A stretch of DNA of 64,000 nucleotides. Origin: Caulochytrium protostelioides. Lineage: Eukaryota > Chytridiomycota > Caulochytriomycetes > Caulochytriales > Caulochytriaceae. Position numbers and translations under genes: made by a program. Shown piece after piece: positions 28,782 through 37,576 of this stretch (positions are counted from its first letter, which is position 1; each line of letters starts with the position of its first letter). Location of the stretch: the NCBI GenBank assembly GCA_003615045.1, contig ML014117.1, positions 124,001 through 188,000 of the forward strand, given 5' to 3'. The notes under the pieces are model-generated. The model was given only the letters and a program-made list of their open reading frames with translations, did not search any database and was not told where the DNA came from.

Positions 28782-30139
28782 GGCGCGAGATGAAGACGAG
28801 TGTGCCGAAGATCACCAACACCCACGCGTCGCGTGTCCGATACTCGTCGAGCCGCCCACAACCCGCGATGGCCAAAGTCCTGCCGTGACGATGTCCTGCC
28901 AAGCGGTGGCGCAGGCAGGGAGACAGACCGACCGACCGGCCGAAACCACAAATGAAAAGGGGAAGAGGGGTACCGAGGGATCGTGTCCGTCGCGCCGTCG
29001 TCCGACGTCGCTGGTGCCCGTGCTGCCGGTGCCTGGGGAAGCCACCCACGCCCCACGATAGAGAAAAGGGCGAAATCGCGCAGAGCCAGCGATGGCGCGC
29101 GGTCGGTGCGCTGGGAGCCTTCTTTTTTACTTGACTTTGCGGGGCTTCACGACGACGACGACGACGATGATGGCGCCAACGATAACGCGCAGCACCGCGC
29201 AGTATCGCGCCGTGGCCGCCATGGGCCGACGCCGCATCATCCATCGCGCCAGGCGAGGCGTGAATGGACCATGGGCGACCGCGCGAGACGGGAGACGGCG
29301 GCCAGGGCGGCGCGATGCCCGGTGTCCAGTGTCCAGTGTCCAGGGCCAGGGCCAGAGCCAGAGCCAGAGCCGTATCCGACGCGCGATCCCTGTCTCCACG
29401 GCCGGCATGACCCGCCGCGCGGGCATGGCCTCACCTTCTCAGCGGCCGGCCGCCGCCATGCAGGACCAGCGGTGCCGGACACGGCGACGGTCGCGGCCGC
29501 AGGTCCAGCCGCGTGATGCGGCACCGGGACGATCATCTGTGCTCGGGCGTGCCCCTTGCCAGCCGCCACGGACAAGCAGCCAAGCCGGCGACGACGACGA
29601 CGGCGGCGGCCGCGGCCGCGGCGGAGACAAAGAGGGGCCGGCGGCGCGCCAATCGACGTTTTAGCGTCGGTCACGCTGCGCTGCGCCGCGATTGGGCGAC
29701 CGCGGGGGCCATGCCAGGCCATGCAGCTCCCAACGAAGGGCATCGGCCAGGAGGTGGCGGCCGCGGGCCATACGCGGTGCCAGCGCGGTGCTCGAGAGAC
29801 GCCGCCGCGTGAGGCCGCCCGCCGTCGTCCTCACGATCCTGTGATTGCTTGTTTAGGGATTCCGTGATCTTGCGGGCAGTCGATCGAGGACGAGCGACGC
29901 CATCTTCATCCTTGCCGGTGAGACGCGGGACCGACCCTTTCAACGGCACGCGACCCATCCTTCCATCTGGCTGGAACGCGCTGACGAGGCCACGCGGCCC
30001 GACCCAGGGGGTATACACAAGCTACGGAGGGTATCCCCACAAAAATACGATGCATTGAGCGTGATCAACCGCTTTGGGGTCACAAGGTACATTCGCCCGA
30101 GGCACACGGTAGCGGGATCGACAGAAAAAGAGGGACGCA
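28782..30139. other. Spacer between the aminotransferase start and the H2A-like 3' end
   Basis: It holds the aminotransferase promoter, a (GAC)n run near 29150-29172, GCCAGA-type repeats near 29340-29372 and several GC-rich open frames with no domain. No gene was recognised. The segment 29830-30139 is less GC-rich and is the likely 3' flank of the H2A-like gene. Confidence 0.5.
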
Positions 30140-30909
30140 CTAGAACGGAGCAGGCGTCATACCGTACACAAAGTTGAGCGTGGACAAGTCATTCGGCGAC
30201 GTCGGATACTGCTTCTCGTTCGTCGCCCAGTCACGCTTGCCGCTGTGCTGCAGCAGCACCTTGTGCTGCGGCTTGAGGAAGCCGCGGCCTTCGCGCAGGT
30301 GGACGCGGTCGAGCGGCAGTAGCTCGAGGAACGCCGGGTCCGCCGCAATGGCGGCCGCGATATGCTTCGGGTAGATGCGCTTGTGCTTGTCAAGGCGTAG
30401 ACGCTGGATGTCCGTGATTTCAAACAGCTCGGCCAGCATGTATTCGATCGCGGCCGCTAGATAAATGCTCGCTTGCTTCGAGACGCGCAGCTGGTGGTTC
30501 ACATACCGCCGCAGCTCGCGGTGGATCCGCATCACGGGCAGCTGGAGGCCCGCCCGCTTCGAAAGGTTCGCTTTCCGCGCCGGCCGCGGCACCCGCTCAT
30601 GGGCGTCGCCGTCGGATGACGACTAGCATGATCCGTTGGCCATCATTACCACGCATCGTCACAGCACAACACAGGTGAGTCACAGACCGACGTTCGCATG
30701 TCGTGGATCACCCACGATCACCAAGTACCAGCAAGGCTCGTGACGCTTCACCGAGACGACGCACGACCGTCATGGAAGCGACCACCAGCAGCTTGACGTG
30801 GGCGCCCATCCACTGACAGAGGCATCAGCCGGTCAACGATCTTAGCACGACGGTGGGTGAGAGAACCGCCGCAGGTCGGTGTGGCGCCGGGTTCGTCGGA
30901 GTTTACCAT
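30140..30909 (-). CDS. Highly divergent histone H2A variant
   Basis: The main exon is 30622-30140. No ATG exists in frame between the upstream TAG at 30625 and the histone fold, so an upstream exon is required. The best model splits directly after the start codon: exon 1 is only ATG at 30909-30907, then a 284-nt intron (GTAAAC..CTAG), giving MSSSDGDAHERVPRPARK and 161 aa. The H2A fold is clear: RAGLQLPVMRIHRELRR (canonical RAGLQFPVGRIHRLLRK), IYLAAAIEYMLAELFEI (alpha2), RIYPKHIAAAIAAD (alpha3). Acidic-patch residues equivalent to E56, E61, E64 and D90 are kept, but E91/E92 become Pro/Ala. The C-terminal docking domain is replaced by RGFLKPQHKVLLQHSGKR and a 30-residue hydrophobic/aromatic tail. 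It matches neither H2A.Z nor H2A.X. It is probably a specialised nucleosome subunit; exon 1 is an inference. Confidence 0.75.
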
Positions 30910-31543
30910 GCTGAGAGCTTAGGAGGTATCGAGGGGCGGCGGTGTCCACAGGTCCGAAGCCAGCACGGCGCGGTCTGCTGGAAATAAAATAAGTTAGAGC
31001 AAGGCCCGTGGGGAGGGATAAGCAGAGTCAGCGGCCGCCGAGTAGGAAGGTTCCGACGAGCAATGACAGCGCCGAGTCCAACGCGAACGCGACGTCGCGA
31101 TCGAATCATGCAGATGCGGTAGCGGCGCTGGTCAAAGGGCCACCAGAAGGCCGACTGCGCATGCTCGGTCACGGCGTCGTCGCCACGTGGACCGGCGATG
31201 ATGTGGATGCTCGCGACTTCCACGTGCGGTGGGCGCCTCGCCGCCGAACGGCGGATCGCCGGTCGCTCGGTGCCGCGGAGGCCGGCCCGAGCCGAGGCCC
31301 GAGGCGAGGCGGGTGCGTCGCTAGGTCCCGCCGAGGTCCCTCCCTCAGGGCTGCGCCACCGCCCGCGCCGTTCATCCCGCCAAAGCGACGCGTAGCGTCG
31401 TCCTCTCGCTACGATATTCGAGGCTCCGCCAGGGTCAAAACCACACAGAGACTCTAGGAAACATGAGACCCTGAGCATACATCACACATAAGAAGAGAAC
31501 AAGTATCGAGGGGTTTCGTGGAGAGTCTCCGACGCTGGACGCG
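30910..31543. other. Upstream region of the H2A-like gene with a candidate 5' UTR 3' splice site
   Basis: On the minus strand, CTAAC (30997-30993) is followed after 13 nt by a pyrimidine-rich stretch and CAG ending at 30978. This is a textbook fungal branch point and acceptor, 69 nt before the proposed start codon, so the H2A-like gene may have a second, 5'-UTR intron. I found no convincing matching donor. The remainder is the 3' flank of the histidine kinase gene; a 191-codon minus-strand frame (31478-30903) is not a recognised protein. Confidence 0.4.
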
Positions 31544-34500
31544 CTATGTGGAGACGGGGCCGCCGGTCACGTCGAGGAAGCGGTCGATCGCGGAGCGGAT
31601 GTCGCGGAGCTTGGTGGGCTTAGCGAGGAAGTCGTTGAAACCGGCTTCGATGCAGCGGACGCGGTCGTCCCAGAACGCGTTGGCCGTGACCGCGACGACC
31701 CACGGCCGCATGAGGGTGCGGCCCGCGAGCGCGCGCACGGCCTTGGTCGCCTCGAGCCCGTTCATCCGCGGCATCGCGAGATCCATCATCACCATGTCGT
31801 ACGGGTGCGTGTCCACGGAAAGCATCTCGAGCGCATACTGCCCGTCGTCCGCGATCGCATAGGACTGGCCCAGCTTGGTGAGAATCTTGGCGAGCACCAT
31901 CTGGTTGATCTTGTTGTCCTCGACGATAAGAATGCGCAGCGACGGCAGCGGCGCCGCGGTCGACAGCGACGCCGATGGCAGCGGCTGCGTCGGCGGCGCC
32001 GACACGCTCGCCGTGATGGGCGCCTTGGGCAGCGGTGCCGGCGGGTGCGGGACCATGCTGCCCGCGGCGAGCGCGGCGCCCGCGCCCGGCAGGCCGCGGG
32101 GACCTGCGACGGCGAGACTGAGAGCCGGGACGCCGTCGCCGCCTGGACTCGGCGACCCACCGGTGGCCGAGCGTGTCGGCGACGAGGTGTTGCTCGTGCA
32201 CGGCGAGAGCAGCGGTCCGCGCGGCCCCGCGGACGCCGCCGATGGGTGCGCCGCGGCGGTAGCGTCATTGGGGTGCAGCGAGTGGACCGAGTGGACCGAG
32301 TGAACTGAGTGAATCGAGCTGGCGTCGGCGTGGCCCGGAGAGACAGGCAAGGACCGCGGTTGGAAGGACGCCGGGGCCGGCGAGCCGGCGGCGCCCGCAG
32401 CGGCACCCGCGGCGGCGATGGAAGGACGCAGTGGCGCGGCGCCATGGCTCGTGATTGCGGGAGGCGGGCCGGTGCCCTGGAGACCCAGCAGGTCCTCGGC
32501 GGCCGAGATGATCGAGGCGTCGTGGGCGGCGTGCTCGGCGAGCGTGGCGGAGGAGGCCACGGGCGGCATCTCGCCGACGGGCGACGGGAACACGAGCGAG
32601 CACTGGGAGTGCGGGCTGCCGGCCATACTGGGCGAGGCGTGAGTGTCGTCGGCGGCGTGGGGCGACACGGGTCCGAGGCCCGCGGGCGTGGAGCGCGCGC
32701 CGCGGAGATGCGAGAGCTGCCGCGTGAGCGCCGGGGCGGCGGCGGCGAAGCCGGCGGCGGCGGCGACGGCGGCCGACGGCGCCGCCACGCCGGGGCTGCC
32801 GGCGGGACCGCGCCGCGTGCGCTGGGCAAAGTAGCCACTATTCGATGCGTCGAGCGGCTGCAGGCGCATGGCGTTCTCGCCCGGCGGCATATGCGGGAAC
32901 GATGGCATCGCCTGGACGACGAGATCGTTCGGGGAGTCGGGTGAGTGCATGAGCGCAAAGCCCGGGTGCTCGCGCGCCGGCGAGGAGACGAACGTCGCGG
33001 CGTCAGGCATGCGGCCCGTCACCGGGTCGAGGTCCGGGTAGGAGGGTGTGCCCATGCTCGCGAGCAGCGAGGCCGACGCAAGCGCCGTGCCCGGGGCGGC
33101 GTCCGCCGCGGCACGGGAGGGGCAGCCATGGGTGTCCATGCTGCTGCTGCCGTTGCCCGTCGTGGAGGCCCCCATGACGGGGCTGGTGAGGTACGTGGGG
33201 GGGCGCGCCGGATCAAAGGGCGGGACGTTGCCGAACATGCTGGTCGTGATGCGCGCCGAGAGCCCTGCCGTGCAGCGATCTGGCGCAGGCGTGCCGCCGA
33301 GCGTGCTTTCACCGACGCCTGCGAGGGAGGACGCCGGTGTGTCGTGCGGTTGCGCCCCCGCGGCCGCCAAGGGGTTCGTGCCAGCGGCGGTCGTGCCGGC
33401 GCCGGCGCCGGCGGTCGGAGCTGGCGGCGAGGTGACCGTCACCACGGTCGGTTCGAGCCCGGCGGCTAGGGGGCCGCCCGTCGTGACGACGACGGGGGTC
33501 TGGGCATGGCTGACGCTGCCACTGACGGAGGAGAGCGGCGATTCAGGATAGGGCACGCCACTCTCGTCGGCCACGATGCCCAGAAACCGCAGCGTGTGCT
33601 GGAGCTTGATGGGTTTCTGAAAGTAGGAGGTGTGGTCCGCGTTCATCTGCTTGCGACACGTGATGATCTGCGTCGGGTTGCACATGAGCAGGGCGCGGCG
33701 GCCGGCCATGCCGATGAACGCGCGCACGAGGAAGCTCTCGTTGCACGCCATGACGGTGGCGAAGTCGATGAGGACGCCGTCGAACTGCAGCGGCGCTTCC
33801 CGCAGCCGCGCGCTGAACTGAGTCAGGCTCGCAAAGTGCGTGACTGGGTGGTGGGTGACGCCGCACTGCCTGAGCAGCACCTGCAGGGCATCGAACGTCT
33901 CGTGGCAGCCGTCGATCACCGCGATGCGCAGCGTCGCATACCGCAGCTCGGGGATCGTGTACGGCAGGAGCTGCGTCTGCGTGACGGGGTGCACGGCGGC
34001 CATGCGCGTGTGCGCCGCCTTTTTGAGACGCTGCTTGGACGCGCTGGGCCGCGACGACGGCGGCATGTAGGTGTCGACGAGCACGCGGAAATGGAACACG
34101 GTGCCGACGGGCGGCGCCCTGGCCGACGCCGACGCCGATGCCGACGACGACGCCGACGCTGCGGCGGCCGTCGATGTCACGGGCGTGGGGTGCGCCGTCG
34201 GGATCGATTCGCCGTCGGCCGAGCCGCCGGCCGAGCCGCCGGACGGCGAGGACGCGCCCGACCGCGTCAAGGCCGGGTCGCGCGCCGCGTCGAACGGCGC
34301 GGCGGCGGCGTCCGCGGGCATGGCCGTGCCAGCAGCAGGCTGCGACGAGGGCAGTGGAGGCTGGCTGGCGGAAGCCGAGGAAGCGCGGCGGTCGCCCGGG
34401 GCAACGGGCGTGGGCGGCGAGGGGTCGGCCGACACGACCGCCGGGGCGGCGGCCGCGGCCGCGGCGACTGCGGTAGCAGCTTTGGACTCGACCCACACAT

Positions 34501-37500
34501 CGCCGCCCATGAGGTTGCAGAGCCGCTTGACGATGGCGAGGCCGAGACCCGTGCCGCCGTGCTTGCGCGTGAACGAGCTGTCGCCCTGATAGAACTTCTG
34601 GAAGAGTTTGGGGATCATGTCACGCGAGATGCCACAGCCCGTGTCGGTGACGGTCCCGTAGACGTACAGCGGTTTCTTGAAGCGCGCCAGCAGCTCTGGC
34701 GACGGCACGTCCGAGGGCCGACAGTGCGGCGAGACCGAGTCGTCCGAGTCCTCGTGATCCTGCGTCGCTGGCTGGTCGGGGTGCGCCACATCGACCGGCT
34801 TGCCGCTCAGCCGGACGGTCACCATACCCGTGGCCGGGGTGAACTTGCACGCATTATTGGCGAGGTTGCAAATGATTTGGCGCAGGCGGTTCATGTCGCC
34901 GACGGCGAGCTCCGGCAGCGTGTCGGCATCAAAGTACGGCGCGATCGCCGGATACGACGAGTTTTCGTCCTGGGTGCACACGATCTCGAGCGAAGTCTCG
35001 AGAGTGTGGCGCAGGTTGAAGGGCTGGTTAATGAGCTTGAACTTGTTCTCCTCGAGCAGACTGAAGTCCAGCACGTTGTTGATGATGCCGAAGAGCATGT
35101 CGCCGGACCGCTGCACCACGCTGACCATCTCGGCGACCTCTTCGAGATCCGTGCGGTTGAGGACAACCTGGTGCATACCGAGGGGCGTGGATTCTTGGAA
35201 CAAGGGCATGTCGAGAATCATACTTGTCAGGGCGTAGATCGCGTGCGCCGGGGAGCGCAGCTCGTGGTTAAGCACGTTCAGCCAGTCGCGCTCCGCGGAC
35301 GCGACCTGGACTTCGCGCCGCGCCTGCACCAGGGCCTCGTTCTTGGCCGCCAGCTGCTGGATGCGCAGCTGCTCCTCCGCCAGGCTGCGCGCCTGCTGCA
35401 GCGCGATCTGGATCTGCTCCGAGAGATCGACCATCAGCCGCGCTGTGTCCACGGACCACTCCATCGCGTCGACCGCGTCGTCCGTGGACGTCAGCAGCAC
35501 GATGCCGTACGTCTGGCTGTTCTCGCCTCGGGGCGAGGCTTCCTCCAACGAGTCCCGGTAGGGCGACGCCGCGTCGGCCGCGTCGGCGTCGTCCGCCGAA
35601 CCAAAGTGCATGAAGTCGTCGTCGGAGGCGCTCGTGCCGGGGGCGGCGGCCGCGGCCGTCGGGTGGTGCGCGGGCCACTCGTTGAGCCGGATGCGCTGCG
35701 CGACGAGCGCCGAGATGTTGCGGCTCTTCAGCGAGGCGCCAAAGATCTGGACGATCTCGGGGTCGTTCGCCATCATGCGCACGGGCTTCGGCGAGCTGAG
35801 CACGCGGCGGACAAACGAGTCGCGGATCGGCATGGCGATGTGCCGCAAGGAATCCTGCGGCAGCGTGCCCGCGGCGGTGCCGTGGGACGGGAGGTGGGAC
35901 ATGCGGGCGATGCCGTCGGTCGCGCCGTCAATCGAGGAGAGCAGCGCGGTATGCGACGTGTCGGCCGACACGTCGCCCTGGCCGCCGGGCGTCGCGACAG
36001 GCGCGAACGCCACGCCGGGGCCGCTGTCCATCGATTGGTAGAGCTGCCAGCGCTGGACTTCGCGCGTACAGCGGAAGGAGTCATACAGCGGCAGGTAGAT
36101 CAAGCACCGCTCCGCGTGCAAGGTATGGCAGAACTCGACCGCGGCCGTGTCGAGAATCGTTTCTTTGTCGAGGGTCTGGCGGACCTTCTGGGTCATATTG
36201 CGGAACGCGGCCATCGCCTGGAACTCGGAGCGGAGCATGCGCTCCGAGACGAGGCGCTCGCAGATCTCGAACTCCATGGCCGCCGCATACATGGGGAGCT
36301 CGAAGGCCTTCGGAATGACAAAGATCAGAATCGATGCGGTGAGGAGGCTGACGAGCGCCGTGAGGAACTTGACAACGACGGCGATATGGTGCGTCGGGAA
36401 CCACGGCATCCAGCCGCCAATCAAGTGTGTGAGCCCGCAGAGGCAGATGAACGCGCCAAAGAGAAAAAAGACGCTCGGGAACGGGAAGTGCGGGCTCTTG
36501 TAGATAAAGTAGAGCAGCTCGATCGGCAGCGCAAAGTAGGCCAGGGCGATGAGGATGTCCGCCAGGCTGGAGATGCGCGCGAGCTGGCCCGACGGGACCG
36601 AGCAGGACCCGCCTTCGTAGGTGTAGAGCGTGCCGCGGTAGGGCCAGCGGAGATGCTCGCGGTGGGAGCGGCTGCGGCTGCTGCTTTCGAAGTAGTACTC
36701 GCGGCACTCGCTGCCCATGGGGAACGAGCGGATCAGCACGGTCGCATCATCCATAGACGGGTTGAGCTGGAAGATGTGGGAGGCCGCGCCCACCGCGGAC
36801 TGCGCCGTGACCGGCCACATCGCATACCGGTGGTCGTCCATGATCAGCCACATATCGCCTGGCTCCATAGCCCGCATCGGCTCGCGCCGCCATTGGCGAT
36901 GCGGCTGTTGCGGCGATGGCGATGGCGTTGATGATGATGATGATGACGACGACGACGACAGCGACGACGACGACCGATCAGGTTCAAGCGGCTCCCGCTG
37001 CTCCTGCGGCGCATCGTGGTCGACAGGCATCTCGTCGGTCGAGCGGCGGTGGGGCGAGAGCTTGTGGGAGCGGGCGTCCGCGGCCGCCAGACCGCGACCG
37101 GCGGGCAGGTAGACATAGAAGACGAGCTCGCCCTGGCGGGTCATGTAGTGCCCGCCGTGCGGGCCCTGGGAGACCTGCTGGGCCGAGGCGCCGCTCAAGC
37201 TCCAGAACGACGGCTTGACGCTCGCGTCCGCGTCGAGGTACGCGCCGCGGCGGCCGCGCACCAGCGGCCGCCGTCCGGGCGACGCGGCATGGGGTGCCGC
37301 CTCGGCGCCAGCGGCTTGCTGCCACGCGTCGGGCGGCGACGGGTGGCGCGACTGATTCAACGTGTCCTGGGCCGCGGCGGCGCACGCGGGCTCGGCGGCG
37401 GCCGACCACCCGGAGGCGGGTCGGAGCAGCATGAGACAGCCGGCGACGAGGAGAAGCAGCAGCGACCAGGAGGGCCGGTGCGCGTGCGGCGCGGCGGCGG

Positions 37501-37576
37501 GCGGCGCCGCCGCCAGAGTTGCAGCGACGGCGCTGCGGCCGCGGCCTCGCGCGGCTGATGGGCGAGCGGCCGCCAT
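31544..37576 (-). CDS. Ethylene-receptor-type hybrid histidine kinase
   Basis: The 2010-aa product starts at ATG 37576, which places a hydrophobic signal segment (36-51) near the N-terminus. A lumenal region of about 280 residues follows, including a poly-Ser run. The three-helix ethylene-binding domain comes next: Asp340 and Glu353 in DILIALAYFALPIELLYF, Cys380 and His384 in FICLCGLTHLIGG, Lys403 in VVVKFLTAL. The spacing Asp-40-Cys-4-His equals Arabidopsis ETR1 (D25, C65, H69), the Cu(I) ligands and key residues. Then a GAF-like region (about 460-690), a HisKA domain with phospho-acceptor His771 (NHELRSP), a HATPase with N box (NLANNACKF) and G boxes (DTGCGIS, GGTGLGLAI), a divergent receiver (Asp1271) and a C-terminal canonical receiver (Asp1932, MMDLAMPRMNG; Lys in LAKPTK). 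Long Ala/Ser/Pro linkers separate them. All kinase residues are intact. The domain content is certain; ethylene as ligand is inferred from the conserved copper site. Confidence 0.9.
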   Translation of the reverse strand: MAAARPSAARGRGRSAVAATLAAAPPAAAPHAHRPSWSLLLLLVAGCLMLLRPASGWSAAAEPACAAAAQDTLNQSRHPSPPDAWQQAAGAEAAPHAASPGRRPLVRGRRGAYLDADASVKPSFWSLSGASAQQVSQGPHGGHYMTRQGELVFYVYLPAGRGLAAADARSHKLSPHRRSTDEMPVDHDAPQEQREPLEPDRSSSSLSSSSSSSSSSTPSPSPQQPHRQWRREPMRAMEPGDMWLIMDDHRYAMWPVTAQSAVGAASHIFQLNPSMDDATVLIRSFPMGSECREYYFESSSRSRSHREHLRWPYRGTLYTYEGGSCSVPSGQLARISSLADILIALAYFALPIELLYFIYKSPHFPFPSVFFLFGAFICLCGLTHLIGGWMPWFPTHHIAVVVKFLTALVSLLTASILIFVIPKAFELPMYAAAMEFEICERLVSERMLRSEFQAMAAFRNMTQKVRQTLDKETILDTAAVEFCHTLHAERCLIYLPLYDSFRCTREVQRWQLYQSMDSGPGVAFAPVATPGGQGDVSADTSHTALLSSIDGATDGIARMSHLPSHGTAAGTLPQDSLRHIAMPIRDSFVRRVLSSPKPVRMMANDPEIVQIFGASLKSRNISALVAQRIRLNEWPAHHPTAAAAAPGTSASDDDFMHFGSADDADAADAASPYRDSLEEASPRGENSQTYGIVLLTSTDDAVDAMEWSVDTARLMVDLSEQIQIALQQARSLAEEQLRIQQLAAKNEALVQARREVQVASAERDWLNVLNHELRSPAHAIYALTSMILDMPLFQESTPLGMHQVVLNRTDLEEVAEMVSVVQRSGDMLFGIINNVLDFSLLEENKFKLINQPFNLRHTLETSLEIVCTQDENSSYPAIAPYFDADTLPELAVGDMNRLRQIICNLANNACKFTPATGMVTVRLSGKPVDVAHPDQPATQDHEDSDDSVSPHCRPSDVPSPELLARFKKPLYVYGTVTDTGCGISRDMIPKLFQKFYQGDSSFTRKHGGTGLGLAIVKRLCNLMGGDVWVESKAATAVAAAAAAAPAVVSADPSPPTPVAPGDRRASSASASQPPLPSSQPAAGTAMPADAAAAPFDAARDPALTRSGASSPSGGSAGGSADGESIPTAHPTPVTSTAAAASASSSASASASARAPPVGTVFHFRVLVDTYMPPSSRPSASKQRLKKAAHTRMAAVHPVTQTQLLPYTIPELRYATLRIAVIDGCHETFDALQVLLRQCGVTHHPVTHFASLTQFSARLREAPLQFDGVLIDFATVMACNESFLVRAFIGMAGRRALLMCNPTQIITCRKQMNADHTSYFQKPIKLQHTLRFLGIVADESGVPYPESPLSSVSGSVSHAQTPVVVTTGGPLAAGLEPTVVTVTSPPAPTAGAGAGTTAAGTNPLAAAGAQPHDTPASSLAGVGESTLGGTPAPDRCTAGLSARITTSMFGNVPPFDPARPPTYLTSPVMGASTTGNGSSSMDTHGCPSRAAADAAPGTALASASLLASMGTPSYPDLDPVTGRMPDAATFVSSPAREHPGFALMHSPDSPNDLVVQAMPSFPHMPPGENAMRLQPLDASNSGYFAQRTRRGPAGSPGVAAPSAAVAAAAGFAAAAPALTRQLSHLRGARSTPAGLGPVSPHAADDTHASPSMAGSPHSQCSLVFPSPVGEMPPVASSATLAEHAAHDASIISAAEDLLGLQGTGPPPAITSHGAAPLRPSIAAAGAAAGAAGSPAPASFQPRSLPVSPGHADASSIHSVHSVHSVHSLHPNDATAAAHPSAASAGPRGPLLSPCTSNTSSPTRSATGGSPSPGGDGVPALSLAVAGPRGLPGAGAALAAGSMVPHPPAPLPKAPITASVSAPPTQPLPSASLSTAAPLPSLRILIVEDNKINQMVLAKILTKLGQSYAIADDGQYALEMLSVDTHPYDMVMMDLAMPRMNGLEATKAVRALAGRTLMRPWVVAVTANAFWDDRVRCIEAGFNDFLAKPTKLRDIRSAIDRFLDVTGGPVST
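36913..36974. repeat. (GAT)n(GAC)n tract in the kinase gene
   Basis: It encodes the poly-Ser run on the minus strand in the lumenal part of the receptor, so it is likely length-variable. Confidence 0.85.

Noticed and set aside
30140-30592. GTG at 30592 as the start of the H2A-like protein
   Set aside because: Nuclear genes rarely start at GTG; the frame stays open upstream to a good acceptor, so a spliced ATG exon fits better.
33506-36931. 1141-codon plus-strand open frame antisense to the receptor kinase
   Set aside because: It mirrors the GC-rich third-codon pattern of the kinase; the translation is Arg/Val/Gly/His-rich with no domain.
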